Source: Stomoxys calcitrans
Lineage: Eukaryota > Arthropoda > Insecta > Diptera > Muscidae
Direction of reading: 5' to 3'
Length of the DNA stretch: 64,000 bases
Assembly: GCF_963082655.1 (NCBI RefSeq)
Contig: NC_081552.1
Span: 194,756,598-194,820,597 of the forward strand
Part shown: positions 1-12,400 of the stretch, one piece after another
Layout: every line of letters starts with the position of its first letter
How positions within the stretch are numbered: the first letter of the stretch is position 1
Position numbers and translations under genes: made by a program
The notes under the pieces: model-generated
Told to the model about the DNA's origin: nothing
Seen by the model: the letters and a program-made list of their open reading frames with translations, nothing else
Databases searched by the model: none

Positions 1-78
1 ATACGCCTTAGCAGAGTGGTTTCCGGTTTTTAATAGTTCCAGCGGGTAACCCATCGGCTCCTGCTGCCTTATTGAAAA
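1..78 (-). mobile_element. RTE-like reverse transcriptase fragment
   Basis: The reverse strand encodes KAAGADGLPAG and a degraded continuation. This matches the RT motif-1 region (AAGADGLPAELFK) of the copies at 35070 and 40280. It is truncated by the window edge and by the flanking family G array. Confidence 0.7.
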
Positions 79-540
79 TTTTCAGCTGCTGCTATACCAT
101 TATTTATTATCCAATTTCATCGAAATCGGATAATAAATGCTCCTGTTATGGGCTTAAGACCCTAAACCGCCATATCGGACTAAATGGTAGTCCGATATGG
201 TCCGATATAGGCCATATTCGGTATGAATATCGGGGCCCGCTATTTAAAATTTCAGCGAAATCGGACAAAAAATTCTGCTTTTATGGTCTTAAGAACCCAA
301 ATCCCCAGATCGGTCTTCATGATGGCTATATATCCAAATACAGTCCGATCTGACCCATTTAAGAAGAAATACGGGCCTGTTCAATATGCCAACTCAATAT
401 TTAAATTTTTAAAGACTGTAACGTGATAACAACTGACGGACACACGGACGGACAGACACACGGACATCGCTAAATCGTCTTAGAATTTTACGACGATCAG
501 AAATATATATACTTTGTAGGGTCGGAAATGGATATTTCAG
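79..540 (-). repeat. family G array (sister of family A), truncated
   Basis: Monomers with TTTCAGCGAAATCGGA, a TTATGGGCTTAAGACC-like phrase and CCGATATGG are followed by the common tail (GACGGACAGACACACGGACA, then CTTTGTAGGGTC). The order is the same as in other family A/G right ends. No gene. Confidence 0.75.
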
Positions 541-1420
541 AGTAACTAAATAAATAAAACCCCTATCCTATGGTTGTGGGTATAAGAAATTAGGTCGAAT
601 CGGGTCCCCGAAACAAGACGAGATATTGGTTGGGGGCGGACCCTCCCACCTACCACAATTTTGAAAAATGTTAGATCTCGGAAATTTCGCCTAAATCGGT
701 GCTTAGGCGAAATTTTGTATGGTAGCCCTAAATCAAAAAATTGATTTACATCTTTGGGGTCAAATATCCTGGGGGGACGCCCCACCCAAACGGACATGTT
801 TACCGATTGGGACAGTATGGGCATCAAATCAAAGCTTATTATGAGTAGATTACGAACTTGAAGCAGAAAATTTTACCCCAATTTTGAAAAAAGTTAGATC
901 TCGGAGATGAGTGCATCGATTTAGGCGAAATTTTGTATGGTAGTCCTAAATCAAAAAATTGATGTATATCTTTGGGGTCAAATATCCTGGGGGGACGCCC
1001 CACCCAAACGGACATGTCTACCGTTTGGGACAGTATGGGCATCAAATGAAAGCTAATTATGAGTAGAGTAGGAATTTGATGTAGAAAATTTTACCCCAAG
1101 TGTAAGGCGCCCGCCCCACCTCCTAAAAACCGGCCCAAAAATTTTATATTTGCCAATTGGGACAATATAGGTATCAAATGAAAGGCAATGGGAAATAGAG
1201 GAAGAATCTTAAATAAAATTCTAGCCTTAGTCGTTTGTGGTCCCCCTACTCCCCAAAAACCCTCAACCGGATATATTTACAGATTAGATAACATGGTTGA
1301 CAAATGAAGGGTATTTGGAAGTAAAACATTTGGTCCAAGGTTTTTTATGTTCATCGACACAAAATGTATATGAAATGAAATGTCTTAGGAAGAAGTATAC
1401 AAATCTGCTATAATAAATTG
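541..1420. repeat. family E tandem repeat
   Basis: Two copies of a roughly 220-bp unit (AAATTTTGTATGGTAG at about 709 and 929; CCTGGGGGGACGCCCC in both), then more diverged units to about 1420 with recurring 'atcaaatgaaag' phrases. The first unit contains a 9-bp stem hairpin TTCGCCTAA/TTAGGCGAA. Reading frames across it are low-complexity and look non-coding. Confidence 0.6.
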
Positions 1421-2465
1421 TCTGGACACAGTCCCGTCACAAAAAAAATCCAAACAGCACTTGTAGGACATTCGGGATAATATGAAAGTTCTTGAATGAA
1501 AGTTCTTTGACAGTAGAGTATGAATCTGATATTAATATTAGAGACCGAGCCCATCAACAGGACAGGTATATAGCGATAATAAGGGACTCAAATAAAAGGT
1601 CTTTGACAAGTGTCTGAGGACTGACCCTTAATGTAAATGTTGACCGACCGGGTTACTATTGGATTTGAGTAAAAAATTTGGCATAAAAACTTCTGCTTTA
1701 ACTATCCTATCCTCAGATAACCCATGATGCTCCACATCTAGTTTCAGTTGTGATTTCTTAAGGAGTTATTGACATTTCTAACGTCATAGCGTTGCTATGC
1801 CTGAAAAATGTATTGCATAATGTGGGCAAAATGTCAAATTTTTCAACAATAAACACAAGCCACAATTTCATTTATTTTCTAATCGATTTTAGACAGTTTA
1901 CTTAAAACAAAATAACACAATTAGCCAAACAACTTTATTTGCTCACAAAACTTTTCATGTATTAGAAAAACCCATTACGACCAATTGGCTTAATTTCAAA
2001 AACCAATAAAATGAAATGAATTTGTTCAAAGTTTAAATAAAACCGAAAGTTAACAAAACTCTACCACAATTTTATTTGCTATGCAAATACCAGGGCTCCC
2101 TTCAATGCAATTGACACCGAATGGTGTTTTTGGCTTTATTTTTTTTTTTGCCAACGTAAATGGAAAAATTGTTATGGGAATGTCAACGAGTTGTATGAGA
2201 AAAAGTCTGACATAAAAATTAAAAATAAATACCAACCAGAAACTCTTGCAATTTAATTGAGGAAACGAACGAACCGTTGAAGACTGTCAACTACACTAAA
2301 TGTTGAGTAGGGAGAAATTTTGAATGTATGCTATGACTATTTGTTCTGGTTTCTTCTTCCAGTTTCTTAAAAAGGGGTCAACGAAAAAGTTTCACTACCA
2401 CAAATGGGTATATGAGGATTAAAGTCGGCCAATGCTAACCCTAGTATACTTGGAGTGCATGTAAT
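1421..2465. other. AT-rich non-repetitive stretch, no gene seen
   Basis: No repeat family, RNA gene or convincing exon recognised. A short reverse frame at 2050-2235 has no known motif. Confidence 0.5.
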
Positions 2466-3401
2466 TGCTAAGTAAGATAGCTTAAAAATATTCGGCTGGA
2501 CCGAACCTTGGGAAGCCACCACCATGATGGGTTACCCAAAAATGTATACAAAATAAATTCAGATGTTGGGCAAACTTCTGTCAAACCAATAAAAATTAAA
2601 GCTTCTGGAAACCGAACAAGGATGATCGAGAGACCGGTTTACATGGGAGCTATATCAGGTTATAGACTGATTTGGACCGTACCTGGGACAGTTATTGGAA
2701 GTCATAACCGAACACTTCATGCAAAATTTTAGCCCAATCGTGCCAAAAATTGCGGCTTCCAGGGGCTCAAAAAGTCAAATCGGGAGATCGGTTTATATGG
2801 CAGCTATATCAGGTTAAAGACCGATTCACACCGTACTTTGCCCAGTTGTTAAAAGTCATAAAAGAACAGCCCATGCAAAATTTCAACCAAATCGGACAAA
2901 AATTGCGCTTCCAGGGGCTCAAGAAATCAAATCGGGTGATCGGTTTATGGGGGAGCTATATCTAAATTTGAACCGATATGGCCCATTTGCTACACCCAGC
3001 GACCTATTAAAAGTCATAAAAGAACAGCCCATGCTAAATTTCAACCAAATCGGACAAAAATTGCGGCTTCCAGGGGCTCAAGAAGTCAAATCGGGAGATC
3101 GGTTTATAGGGGAGCTATATCTAAATCTGAACCGATATGGCCCATTTGCTATACTCAGCGACCTACATTGATTCTAAGTATCGCTGCAAAATTTCAAGCG
3201 GCTAGCTTTACGCGTTCGACCTCTATCGTGATTTCTGTAGACGGACGGACGGACGGATGGACATGGCTAGATCGACTCAGAACGTCACGTCGATCGAGAA
3301 TATGTATACTTTATGGGGTCTTACACGAAAATTTCGAGGTGTTACAAACGGAATGACTAGATTAGTATACCCCCATCCTATGTTGATGGGTGTAAAAAGT
3401 T
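2466..3401 (-). repeat. family A/G element copy
   Basis: It opens with a degenerate hairpin end (TTCGGCTGGACCGAA, then CCACCACCATGATGGG). About five monomers follow with GATCGGTTTATAT and GGGAGCTATATC phrases, then the GACGGACGGACGG block, and it ends ATACCCCCATCCTATG...GGTGTAAAAA at about 3398. Both ends are recognisable. Confidence 0.8.
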
Positions 3402-3462
3402 GAAACGGTGGTTACCCCCTCCTAATGCTGGCGACATTTGTGAATAACTATGCCATTTGCAA
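3402..3462 (+). mobile_element. tRNA-derived SINE, left fragment (split)
   Basis: Contains CCCCTCCTAATGCTGGCGAC and the ATTTGTGAATAACTATGCCAT body of the SINE seen complete at 62270-62577. The tRNA head is missing. The rest of the SINE body resumes at 4715, after a family A element. Confidence 0.65.
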
Positions 3463-4714
3463 CATCTAAAAGCGTGCTAAATTCGGCCGGGCCTTTAGGG
3501 GCTCAAGAAGTAAAATAGGGAGATCGGTTTATATGGGAGCTGTATCAGGCTAAAGAACGATTTAGACCATATTTGACACCTATATCGAAGGCCATGGGAG
3601 AAGCCGTTATATAAAATTTCAGCCTTATCGGGTAATAATTGCGCCCTCTAGAGTCTTAGGAAGTCAAGATCCCAGATCGGTTTATATGACAGCTATATCA
3701 GGTTATGAATCGATTTAAACCATATATGGCACAGTTGTTGGAAGTCATAACGAAACACGTCATGCTAAATGTCCGCAAAATCGAATTATACTTGCGCCCT
3801 CTAGGGGCTCAAGAAGACAAGACAACAGATCGGTTAATATAGCAGCTATATCAGGTTATAAGACGATTTGAACCATACTTAGCACAATTGTTGGATGGCA
3901 TAACGAAACACGTCATGCCAAATTTCAGCCAAATCGGATAAGAATTGTGCCATCTAGTGGCTCCATAATTCAAGATTCAAGATCGTTTTATATGGCCTGA
4001 TATAGCAGGTTATGAACCGATTTCAACCATTTTTAGCACGGTTGTTGGAAGTCATTATGAAAAGCGTCATGTCAAAGTTCAACCAAATCGGATAAGAATT
4101 TCGCCCTCTAGAGGCTCAAGAAGTCAAGACCCCGATCGGTTTATATGGCAGCTATATCAGCATAGTTGTTGAAAATCATAACGAAACACGTTATGCTCAA
4201 TTTCAACCAAATCGGATTGTATTTGCGCCCTCTAGGGGCTCGATAAGTCAAAATTCAAGATCGGTTTATATGGCAGCTATATCAGGTTATGGACCGATTT
4301 AAACCATACTTAGCACGGTTGTTGGAAGTCATAACGAGACACGTCATGCAAAATATCAGCCAAATTGGATAGGAAATTCGTCCTCTAGAGGCTCAAGAAG
4401 TCAAGATCCAAGATCGGTTAATATGCCAGCCATATCAAAACATGGACCGATATAGCCCATTTACAATCTCAACTGACCTACACTAATAAAAGGTATTTGT
4501 GCAAAATTTCAAGCAGCTACCTTTACTCCTTCGAAAGTAAGCGTGCTTTCGACAGACAGACAGATAGACAGGCGGACATGGCTAGATCGACTTAAAATGT
4601 CATGACGATCAAGAATGTATAAACTTTATGGGATCTTAGACGAATATTTCAAGGAGTTATAAACAGAATGATGAAATTAGTATACTCCCATCCTAGGGTG
4701 GAGAATATAAAAAT
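3463..4714 (-). repeat. family A element inserted in a SINE
   Basis: Starts AAAAGCGTGCTAAATTCGGC and ends with TATACTCCCATCCTAGGGTGG then AATATAAAAA. About seven 150-bp monomers lie between. It separates two halves of one SINE copy. Confidence 0.8.
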
Positions 4715-4885
4715 AGTATGTCAGCCATGTAAAAACTTCTCCCCAAAGAGCTGTCGCACTGCAGCACACCATTCGGGCTTGGCTATAAAAAGGAGGCCCC
4801 TAATCATTGAGCTTAAAATTTAAATCAGACAACACTCATGGATACGTTAGAAGTTTGCCCCTTGGCAAATTAGCATTTTTCATTT
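4715..4885 (+). mobile_element. tRNA-derived SINE, right fragment (split)
   Basis: The SINE body (CCATGTAAAAACTTCTCCCC, AAGAGCTGTCGCACTGC, AAAAAGGAGGCCCC, TTAGAAGTTTGCCCC) continues the fragment at 3402-3462. Confidence 0.75.
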
Positions 4886-5967
4886 GTTTTGACTTCCAAT
4901 TACTGGGCCAAGAATGGCCCAAATCGCTTCATACCCTGATATAGCTGTCATATAAACTGATCTCGGAATTTGACTTTTTGAGCCTCTGGAGGACACAATT
5001 CTTATCAAATTTGGCTGAAATTTTGCTTGAGGTGTTTTGCTCTGACTTCCAATAACTGTGCCAAGAAGGGTTTAAATTGGTTCATAATCTGATACAGCTG
5101 ATATATAAAACGATCGCTCAATTTTTCTTCAAAAGCCACTAGAGGGCACAATTCTCATCCAACTTGGCTGAAATTAAATAGGAAGTGATTTGTTTTGACA
5201 ATAACTGTGCCTAGTGTAGACCAAATCGGTACACAACCTGATCTCGCTGTCATATAACCTGATCTGGGATCATGATTAATTGAGCCTCTTGAGGGCTTCA
5301 AGGGGGCGCAATTCTTATCCGATTTCGCAGAAATTTCGCATGAGGTGTTTTTTTTTTACTTTCAATAACTGTTCCGAGAAACGTCTAAATCGGTTTATTA
5401 CCCGATATAGCTGTCATATAAACCTATCTCCGATCTTGAGTTCTTGGACCTCTAGAGGGCGTAATTCTAATCCGATTTGTCCGAAATTTTGCACGAGGTG
5501 TTTTGCTCTGACTCCCATTAACTGTCTCAAGTATGGTCCAAATCGGTTCATAACCTGATATAGATTCTATATAAAACGATCTTGTATCTTGACTTCTTGA
5601 GCCTCTAGAGGGCGCAATTTTTATCCGATTTGGCAACGGCTCCTCCTAGAACCTTCAAGATATGTGCCATGTATGGTCTGAATCAGTTAATAGCCTGGTA
5701 TAGCTCCCATATAAACCCATCTACCGGATTTACATCCAGAGCCCCCTATAGGGGGCAATACTCATCCTCCAACATTCAAACTAACTATGGTTCGAGTCGG
5801 ACCATAGCCTGATATAGCTTTAGTCGCATAGCAATTTTTATCCATTTTCCGAATTCTTTTTCTTATTGTCCTTTATTTGCTTTTAAAGAAATACCTGACA
5901 AATCCTAGCCATGGAGTAGGTTTTCCATAAGATACGGCCCGGCCGAATTTAGCTCGCTTTTATTGGT
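4886..5967 (+). repeat. family A element copy, 5' truncated
   Basis: About six monomers of the CTGATATAGCTGTCATATAAA type. It ends with the terminal hairpin CGGCCCGGCCGAATTTAGC and CGCTTTTATTGGTT. The last unit carries the long spacer with GTTTTTATC and AAAGAAATACCTGAC. It ends about 290 bp before the first visible yellow-family exon. Confidence 0.85.
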
Positions 5968-6259
5968 TTTCAATATTTCATATTTGTTCAATGATTCCAA
6001 GAAATTTCAAACTCCATCAATATTTCATTGAAATATTAAAGACTTCATTCTGCAATTCGACGCCATTCATCATACGATGCTATCGTAGCGAAATATCTAC
6101 AAACTTGTGCTGTGTACGGTGTCATCTCATCGTAAATTTATGGATGTATTATAATTTTTATTTTGCATTTTTCGTTTTTCGTTTTTCCCATGTCCTTGCG
6201 ATTCCTTCCGTTTGTTTTATATGTTATTTTTAACAATGTTTTTAATTCATTTTTTCCAG

Positions 6260-6456
6260 GGTCTATTGTGGGCTTTGGATGTTGGCATCGTGAACACACT
6301 GGAGCAACCCATACGACGTTGCAGTCCAAAAATTGTTGCCATTAATACGGCCGATGGCAAAGTAGTCAAGAGCATTGACTTGAGTGACTTGGTAACATCC
6401 GAATCTCGCTTGCAATTCCTGGTAGTTGACTATGGCAAGGATAATAAACCTTTTGT
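6260..6456 (+). CDS. yellow-family gene, internal exon (first visible)
   Basis: The exon begins after a polypyrimidine tract and CAG at 6257-6259 and ends before GTAAGT at 6457. It encodes 65 codons plus two bases. It carries the GLLWALDVG motif (beta-propeller blade of the MRJP fold), then PIRRCSPKIVAIN and the conserved SRLQFLVVDYG. A family A repeat starts only about 65 bp after the donor site. Confidence 0.92.
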
Positions 6457-9400
6457 GTAAGTATGGCAGTCAGCCAGCATGTGTGCTGCGAGTGACATTG
6501 TTGGTGGATTTGGTATTTGGAAATCCTCCACCATGGGGGTATACCAATTTCTTCATTCTGTTTGTAACACCTCGAAATATGCGTCTGGGACCCCATAAAG
6601 TCGATCTAGCCATGTCCATCCGTCCGTCCGTCTGTCGGGCGAAAGCACGCTAACTTTCTAGGGAGTAAAGCTAGCCACTTAAAATTTTGCCCAAATACTC
6701 TTTATTAGTGTAGGTCGGTTGGGATTGTATATGGGCCAAATTGGTCCATGTTTTGATATAGCTGCCATATAAACCGATCATGGGTCTCGACTTCTTGAAC
6801 CTCTAGAGGGCGCAATTCTCGCCCGATGTGACTGAAATTTTGCAAGTGATGTTTTGGTATCACTTCCAATAACTGTGTTAAGTACGATTCAAATCGGTTC
6901 ATAAAAAGAATTGAGCTGTCTTATAAACCGATCTGGGATCATGACTTCTTGAGCCTCTAGAGGGCGCAATTCTTATCCGATTTGGCTGAAATTTTGCATG
7001 AGGTATTTTGTTATGCCTTCCAGTAACTGTGTTAAGTACGATTTAATTCGGTTCATAATATGGTATAGCTGTCATATAAACCAATCTGGGATCTTGAGCC
7101 TCTAGAGGGCGCAATTCTCATCCGGTTTGACTGAAATTTTGCATGAGGTGTTTTGTTATGACTTCCAATAACTGTGCTAAGTACGGGGCAAATCAGTACA
7201 TAACCTGATATAGCTGCCATATAAACCGATCTGGGATCTTGACTTTTTGAGCCCCTAGAGGGCGCAATTATCATCCGATTTGGCTGAAATTTTGCTGAGG
7301 TCTTTTCTTATGACTTCCAATAACTGAGCTTAGTATGGCGCAAATCAGTACATAACCTGATATAGCTGCCATATAAACCGATCTGGGATCTTGACTTTTT
7401 GAGCCCCTAGAGGGCGCAATTATCATCCGATTTGGCTGAAATTTTGCATGAGGTCTTTTGTTATGACTTCCAATAACTGAGCTTAGTATGGCGCAAATCA
7501 GTACATAAACTGATATAGCTGGCATATAAACCGATCTGGGATCTTGACTTCTTGAGCCTCTAGAGGGCGCAATTCTCATCCGATTGGGAAGAAATTTTAT
7601 ACAACTGCTTCTCCCATGACCTTCAACATACGTGTCCAATATAGTGTGAATCGATCTATAGCTTGATACAGCTCCCGTATAAACCGATCTCCCGATTTTG
7701 CTTCTTGAGCCCCTACAAGGCGCAATTCTTAACCGAATGAACTGAAATATTAAACAATGACTTCTACAATGTTCACCGTTCATTTACCGTTCGAATCGGA
7801 CTACAAGTTGATATAACTCCAATAGCATAACTGTTGTTATTCAATATTCTTTGTTTGCCTAAAAAGAGATACCGCGCATAGAACTCGACAAATGGGATCC
7901 ATGGTGGAGGGTTTATAAGATTCGGCCCGGCCGAACTTAGCACGCTCTTACTTGTTATATATATTTGTTTTTATATTAAGCAGCTCCATATTTATTGAGT
8001 CGCAAAATAATCTAAAACAGAAATTTTCGGAGGAAACCAAATAGACGGCAATGTCTTATTTGCCCAGCTGACAATAGAGGTCTTTACAACGGGGTTATTG
8101 TTGCAAAAGTCCTTGTATATGGTCACATTAAAGCATTTTAAAGAATGATTTTAAAGCATTTTAAAGAATGATTTTAGGTACTTTTTCTGCTATAACTGAT
8201 AGAGCCCATTGTAACTACAATATCCCTGGTAATAGACAGAGACTAGACTTTGTTATATAACTAATGTTAAGTTTGTTCTTCCTCCATACAAATAAAATTC
8301 TAATTAATTTTTGTTTACATACAACAAGACTCAGAATTGCTATGAAAACCCGTACAAAAACTTTTCATTTTGTGTTTTCATGGATAGAGAATTAAGCCAC
8401 GGTTTAAAGAAGCCAATATAATTTTTGAAATTTCACATAACATTAAACATACTTGTCATTTGGCTAATAAGAAAACATCCATTTTTATGAGCTGTTTAGT
8501 AAAATCCATTAAATTCGTTTGTCACCGCATAACAGCCTTCATCCAAAATTTGTTCTCTTGTTGGAGCATATCATACAACAGGCATATGAAAGTTAAAGCC
8601 AATAAATCAAGGGCAATTCAGGATAAGAAATCCAATTTAAGCAGAAAATAAAATAAGAAAATGCTGCAACTTGAAACAAAAAACCCCTAGAAGTGTCAAA
8701 CAGAAGAAGCCAAGACGAGACAAATGGAATACTCTCGTATGGCAGTCTGTCTGTCGGTCTGGCTGTCTATCTGGCTCTCTGCATGCCTGCGGGTATGACA
8801 AATTGTCAATTTGTTTATATTCATCTCGATTCGGCCATTTATCATGGGGAATAAGAGAAGCCATTCTAACTTTACTTCATGCGCAGGCTGTCACCACCAT
8901 GTTTGTATTTATATTGAAGGAGGAAAATCATTTTGCACAAAATGCATTGGCATTGGCATTGGCAACAAAATGAAGACAAACAACGTGGGCCAATAATTCA
9001 CGTGCCTCTAGTGTAGGTGGAATTGGTGCAAAGCAAGAAAAAAAATTATGGCGTTAATAGAAATTAGAGCCTCAGCCACTTACAATGTCAAGATTTGAGA
9101 CAAAACCTTTTGGGTTCATTAAAAAAAAGCTTAAAAAAAAAAACAAATCAAAAAGTGCTAAAATCGGCCGAGCCGAATCTTGGGAACCCACTACCATGTA
9201 TTCTGTTCAAAATGTTTACAAAAACAAGTAAAAGCGTGCTAAGTTCGGTCGGATCAAATCTCATATACCCTCCACCATGGATCGCATTTGTGGAGTTCTT
9301 TTCCCGATATCTCTATTTAGGAAAACAAAGGAAAAAAGCCCCTAAAGGGCTCAAGAAGTAAAATAGGGAAATCGGTTTATATGGGAGCTGTAACAGGCTA

Positions 9401-12400
9401 CGTAACGATTCAGATCATATTTGACACGTATGTTGAAGGTCATAGGAGAAGCCATTGTACAAAATTTCAGCCAAATCGGATAATACTTGCGCCCTCTATA
9501 GGCTCAAGAAGTCAAGATCCCAGATCGGTTTATATGGCAACTATATCAGGTTATGGACCAATTTGAACCTTATAAACCGATCTGGGATCTTGACTTTTTG
9601 AGCCCCTAGAGGGCGCAATTATCATCCGATTTGGCTGAAATTTTGCATGAGGTCTTTTGTTATGACTTCCAATAACTGAGCTTAGTATGGCGCAAATCAG
9701 TACATAAACTGATATAGCTGGCATATAAACCGATCTGGGATCTTGACTTCTTGAGCCTCTAGAGGGCGCAATTCTCATCCGATTGGGAAGAAATTTTATA
9801 CAACTGCTTCTCCCATGACCTTCAACATACGTGTCCAATATAGTGTGAATCGATCTATAGCTTGATACAGCTCCCGTATAAACCGATCTCCCGATTTTGC
9901 TTCTTGAGCCCCTACAAGGCGCAATTCTTAACCGAATGAACTGAAATATTAAACAATGACTTCTACAATGTTCACCGTTCATTTACCGTTCGAATCGGAC
10001 TACAAGTTGATATAACTCCAATAGCATAACTGTTGTTATTCAATATTCTTTGTTTGCCTAAAAAGAGATACCGCGCATAGAACTCGACAAATGGGATCCA
10101 TGGTGGAGGGTTTATAAGATTCGGCCCGGCCGAACTTAGCACGCTCTTACTTGTTATATATATTTGTTTTTATATTAAGCAGCTCCATATTTATTGAGTC
10201 GCAAAATAATCTAAAACAGAAATTTTCGGAGGAAACCAAATAGACGGCAATGTCTTATTTGCCCAGCTGACAATAGAGGTCTTTACAACGGGGTTATTGT
10301 TGCAAAAGTCCTTGTATATGGTCACATTAAAGCATTTTAAAGAATGATTTTAAAGCATTTTAAAGAATGATTTTAGGTACTTTTTCTGCTATAACTGATA
10401 GAGCCCATTGTAACTACAATATCCCTGGTAATAGACAGAGACTAGACTTTGTTATATAACTAATGTTAAGTTTGTTCTTCCTCCATACAAATAAAATTCT
10501 AATTAATTTTTGTTTACATACAACAAGACTCAGAATTGCTATGAAAACCCGTACAAAAACTTTTCATTTTGTGTTTTCATGGATAGAGAATTAAGCCACG
10601 GTTTAAAGAAGCCAATATAATTTTTGAAATTTCACATAACATTAAACATACTTGTCATTTGGCTAATAAGAAAACATCCATTTTTATGAGCTGTTTAGTA
10701 AAATCCATTAAATTCGTTTGTCACCGCATAACAGCCTTCATCCAAAATTTGTTCTCTTGTTGGAGCATATCATACAACAGGCATATGAAAGTTAAAGCCA
10801 ATAAATCAAGGGCAATTCAGGATAAGAAATCCAATTTAAGCAGAAAATAAAATAAGAAAATGCTGCAACTTGAAACAAAAAACCCCTAGAAGTGTCAAAC
10901 AGAAGAAGCCAAGACGAGACAAATGGAATACTCTCGTATGGCAGTCTGTCTGTCGGTCTGGCTGTCTATCTGGCTCTCTGCATGCCTGCGGGTATGACAA
11001 ATTGTCAATTTGTTTATATTCATCTCGATTCGGCCATTTATCATGGGGAATAAGAGAAGCCATTCTAACTTTACTTCATGCGCAGGCTGTCACCACCATG
11101 TTTGTATTTATATTGAAGGAGGAAAATCATTTTGCACAAAATGCATTGGCATTGGCATTGGCAACAAAATGAAGACAAACAACGTGGGCCAATAATTCAC
11201 GTGCCTCTAGTGTAGGTGGAATTGGTGCAAAGCAAGAAAAAAAATTATGGCGTTAATAGAAATTAGAGCCTCAGCCACTTACAATGTCAAGATTTGAGAC
11301 AAAACCTTTTGGGTTCATTAAAAAAAAGCTTAAAAAAAAAAACAAATCAAAAAGTGCTAAAATCGGCCGAGCCGAATCTTGGGAACCCACTACCATGTAT
11401 TCTGTTCAAAATGTTTACAAAAACAAGTAAAAGCGTGCTAAGTTCGGTCGGATCAAATCTCATATACCCTCCACCATGGATCGCATTTGTGGAGTTCTTT
11501 TCCCGATATCTCTATTTAGGAAAACAAAGGAAAAAAGCCCCTAAAGGGCTCAAGAAGTAAAATAGGGAAATCGGTTTATATGGGAGCTGTAACAGGCTAC
11601 GTAACGATTCAGATCATATTTGACACGTATGTTGAAGGTCATAGGAGAAGCCATTGTACAAAATTTCAGCCAAATCGGATAATACTTGCGCCCTCTATAG
11701 GCTCAAGAAGTCAAGATCCCAGATCGGTTTATATGGCAACTATATCAGGTTATGGACCAATTTGAACCTTATTTGAAACAGTTGTAAGAAGTCATATCTT
11801 AACATGTCGTGCAAAATTTCAGCCAAATCGGATAAAACTTGCGCTCTCTAGAGGCTCAAGAAGTCAAGACTCCAGATCGGTTGATATGACAGCTATATCA
11901 GGTTATGGACCGATTTAAACCATATTCGGCACAGTTATGACATGAGGCCATGACAAAACACGTCATGTAAAATTTCAGCCAAATCGGATACGAATTGCGC
12001 CCTCTAGAGGCTCAAGTAGTCAAGACCCCATATCGGTTTGTATGACAGCTATATCAGGTTATGGACCGATTAGGAACCGAACAAATATGATCGAGAGACC
12101 GGTTTACATGGGAACTATATCAGTTTCTAGACTGATTTGGACAGTATATGGAATAGTTGTTGGCAGTTGTAACAGAACACCGCATACAAAATTTCAGCCA
12201 AATCGGACAAAAATTGCGGCTTGCAAGGACTCAAGAGTTCAAACCGATTTATATGGGAGCTATATCAGGTTATAGACCGATTTGGACCGTACTTGGCAAA
12301 GTTGTTAAAAGTCATAAAAGAACACTATATGCAAAATTTCAGCCAAATCGGACAAACGTTGCGGTTCGAAAGGACTCAAGAAGTCAAGTCGGGAGATCGG

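Larger units (their letters stand above)
7372..9570. repeat. 2199-bp tandem duplication, copy 1
   Basis: Every segment I compared is identical to 9571-11769, at a constant offset of 2199 bp. The unit contains the right half of the family A element, about 1.2 kb of unique intron sequence (7957-9150) and the left end of another family A element. The break falls inside a monomer on each side, sharing only TAT. Confidence 0.93.

Noticed and set aside
7271..7783. A 170-codon reverse open frame rich in PSRGSRSQDPRSVYM repeats
   Set aside because: The peptide repeat is just the translated family A monomer. The same peptide appears wherever the array lies in frame and is broken by stops in most copies.
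8744..8790. CTGTCTGTCGGTCTGGCTGT as a microsatellite or CRISPR-like array
   Set aside because: It is a short imperfect CTGT run, without spacers or regular repeats.
8460..8973. Reading frames in the unique intron segment (63 and 100 codons)
   Set aside because: They are conserved at 10659-11172 only because the DNA is a recent identical duplication. No motif, start context or splice support.
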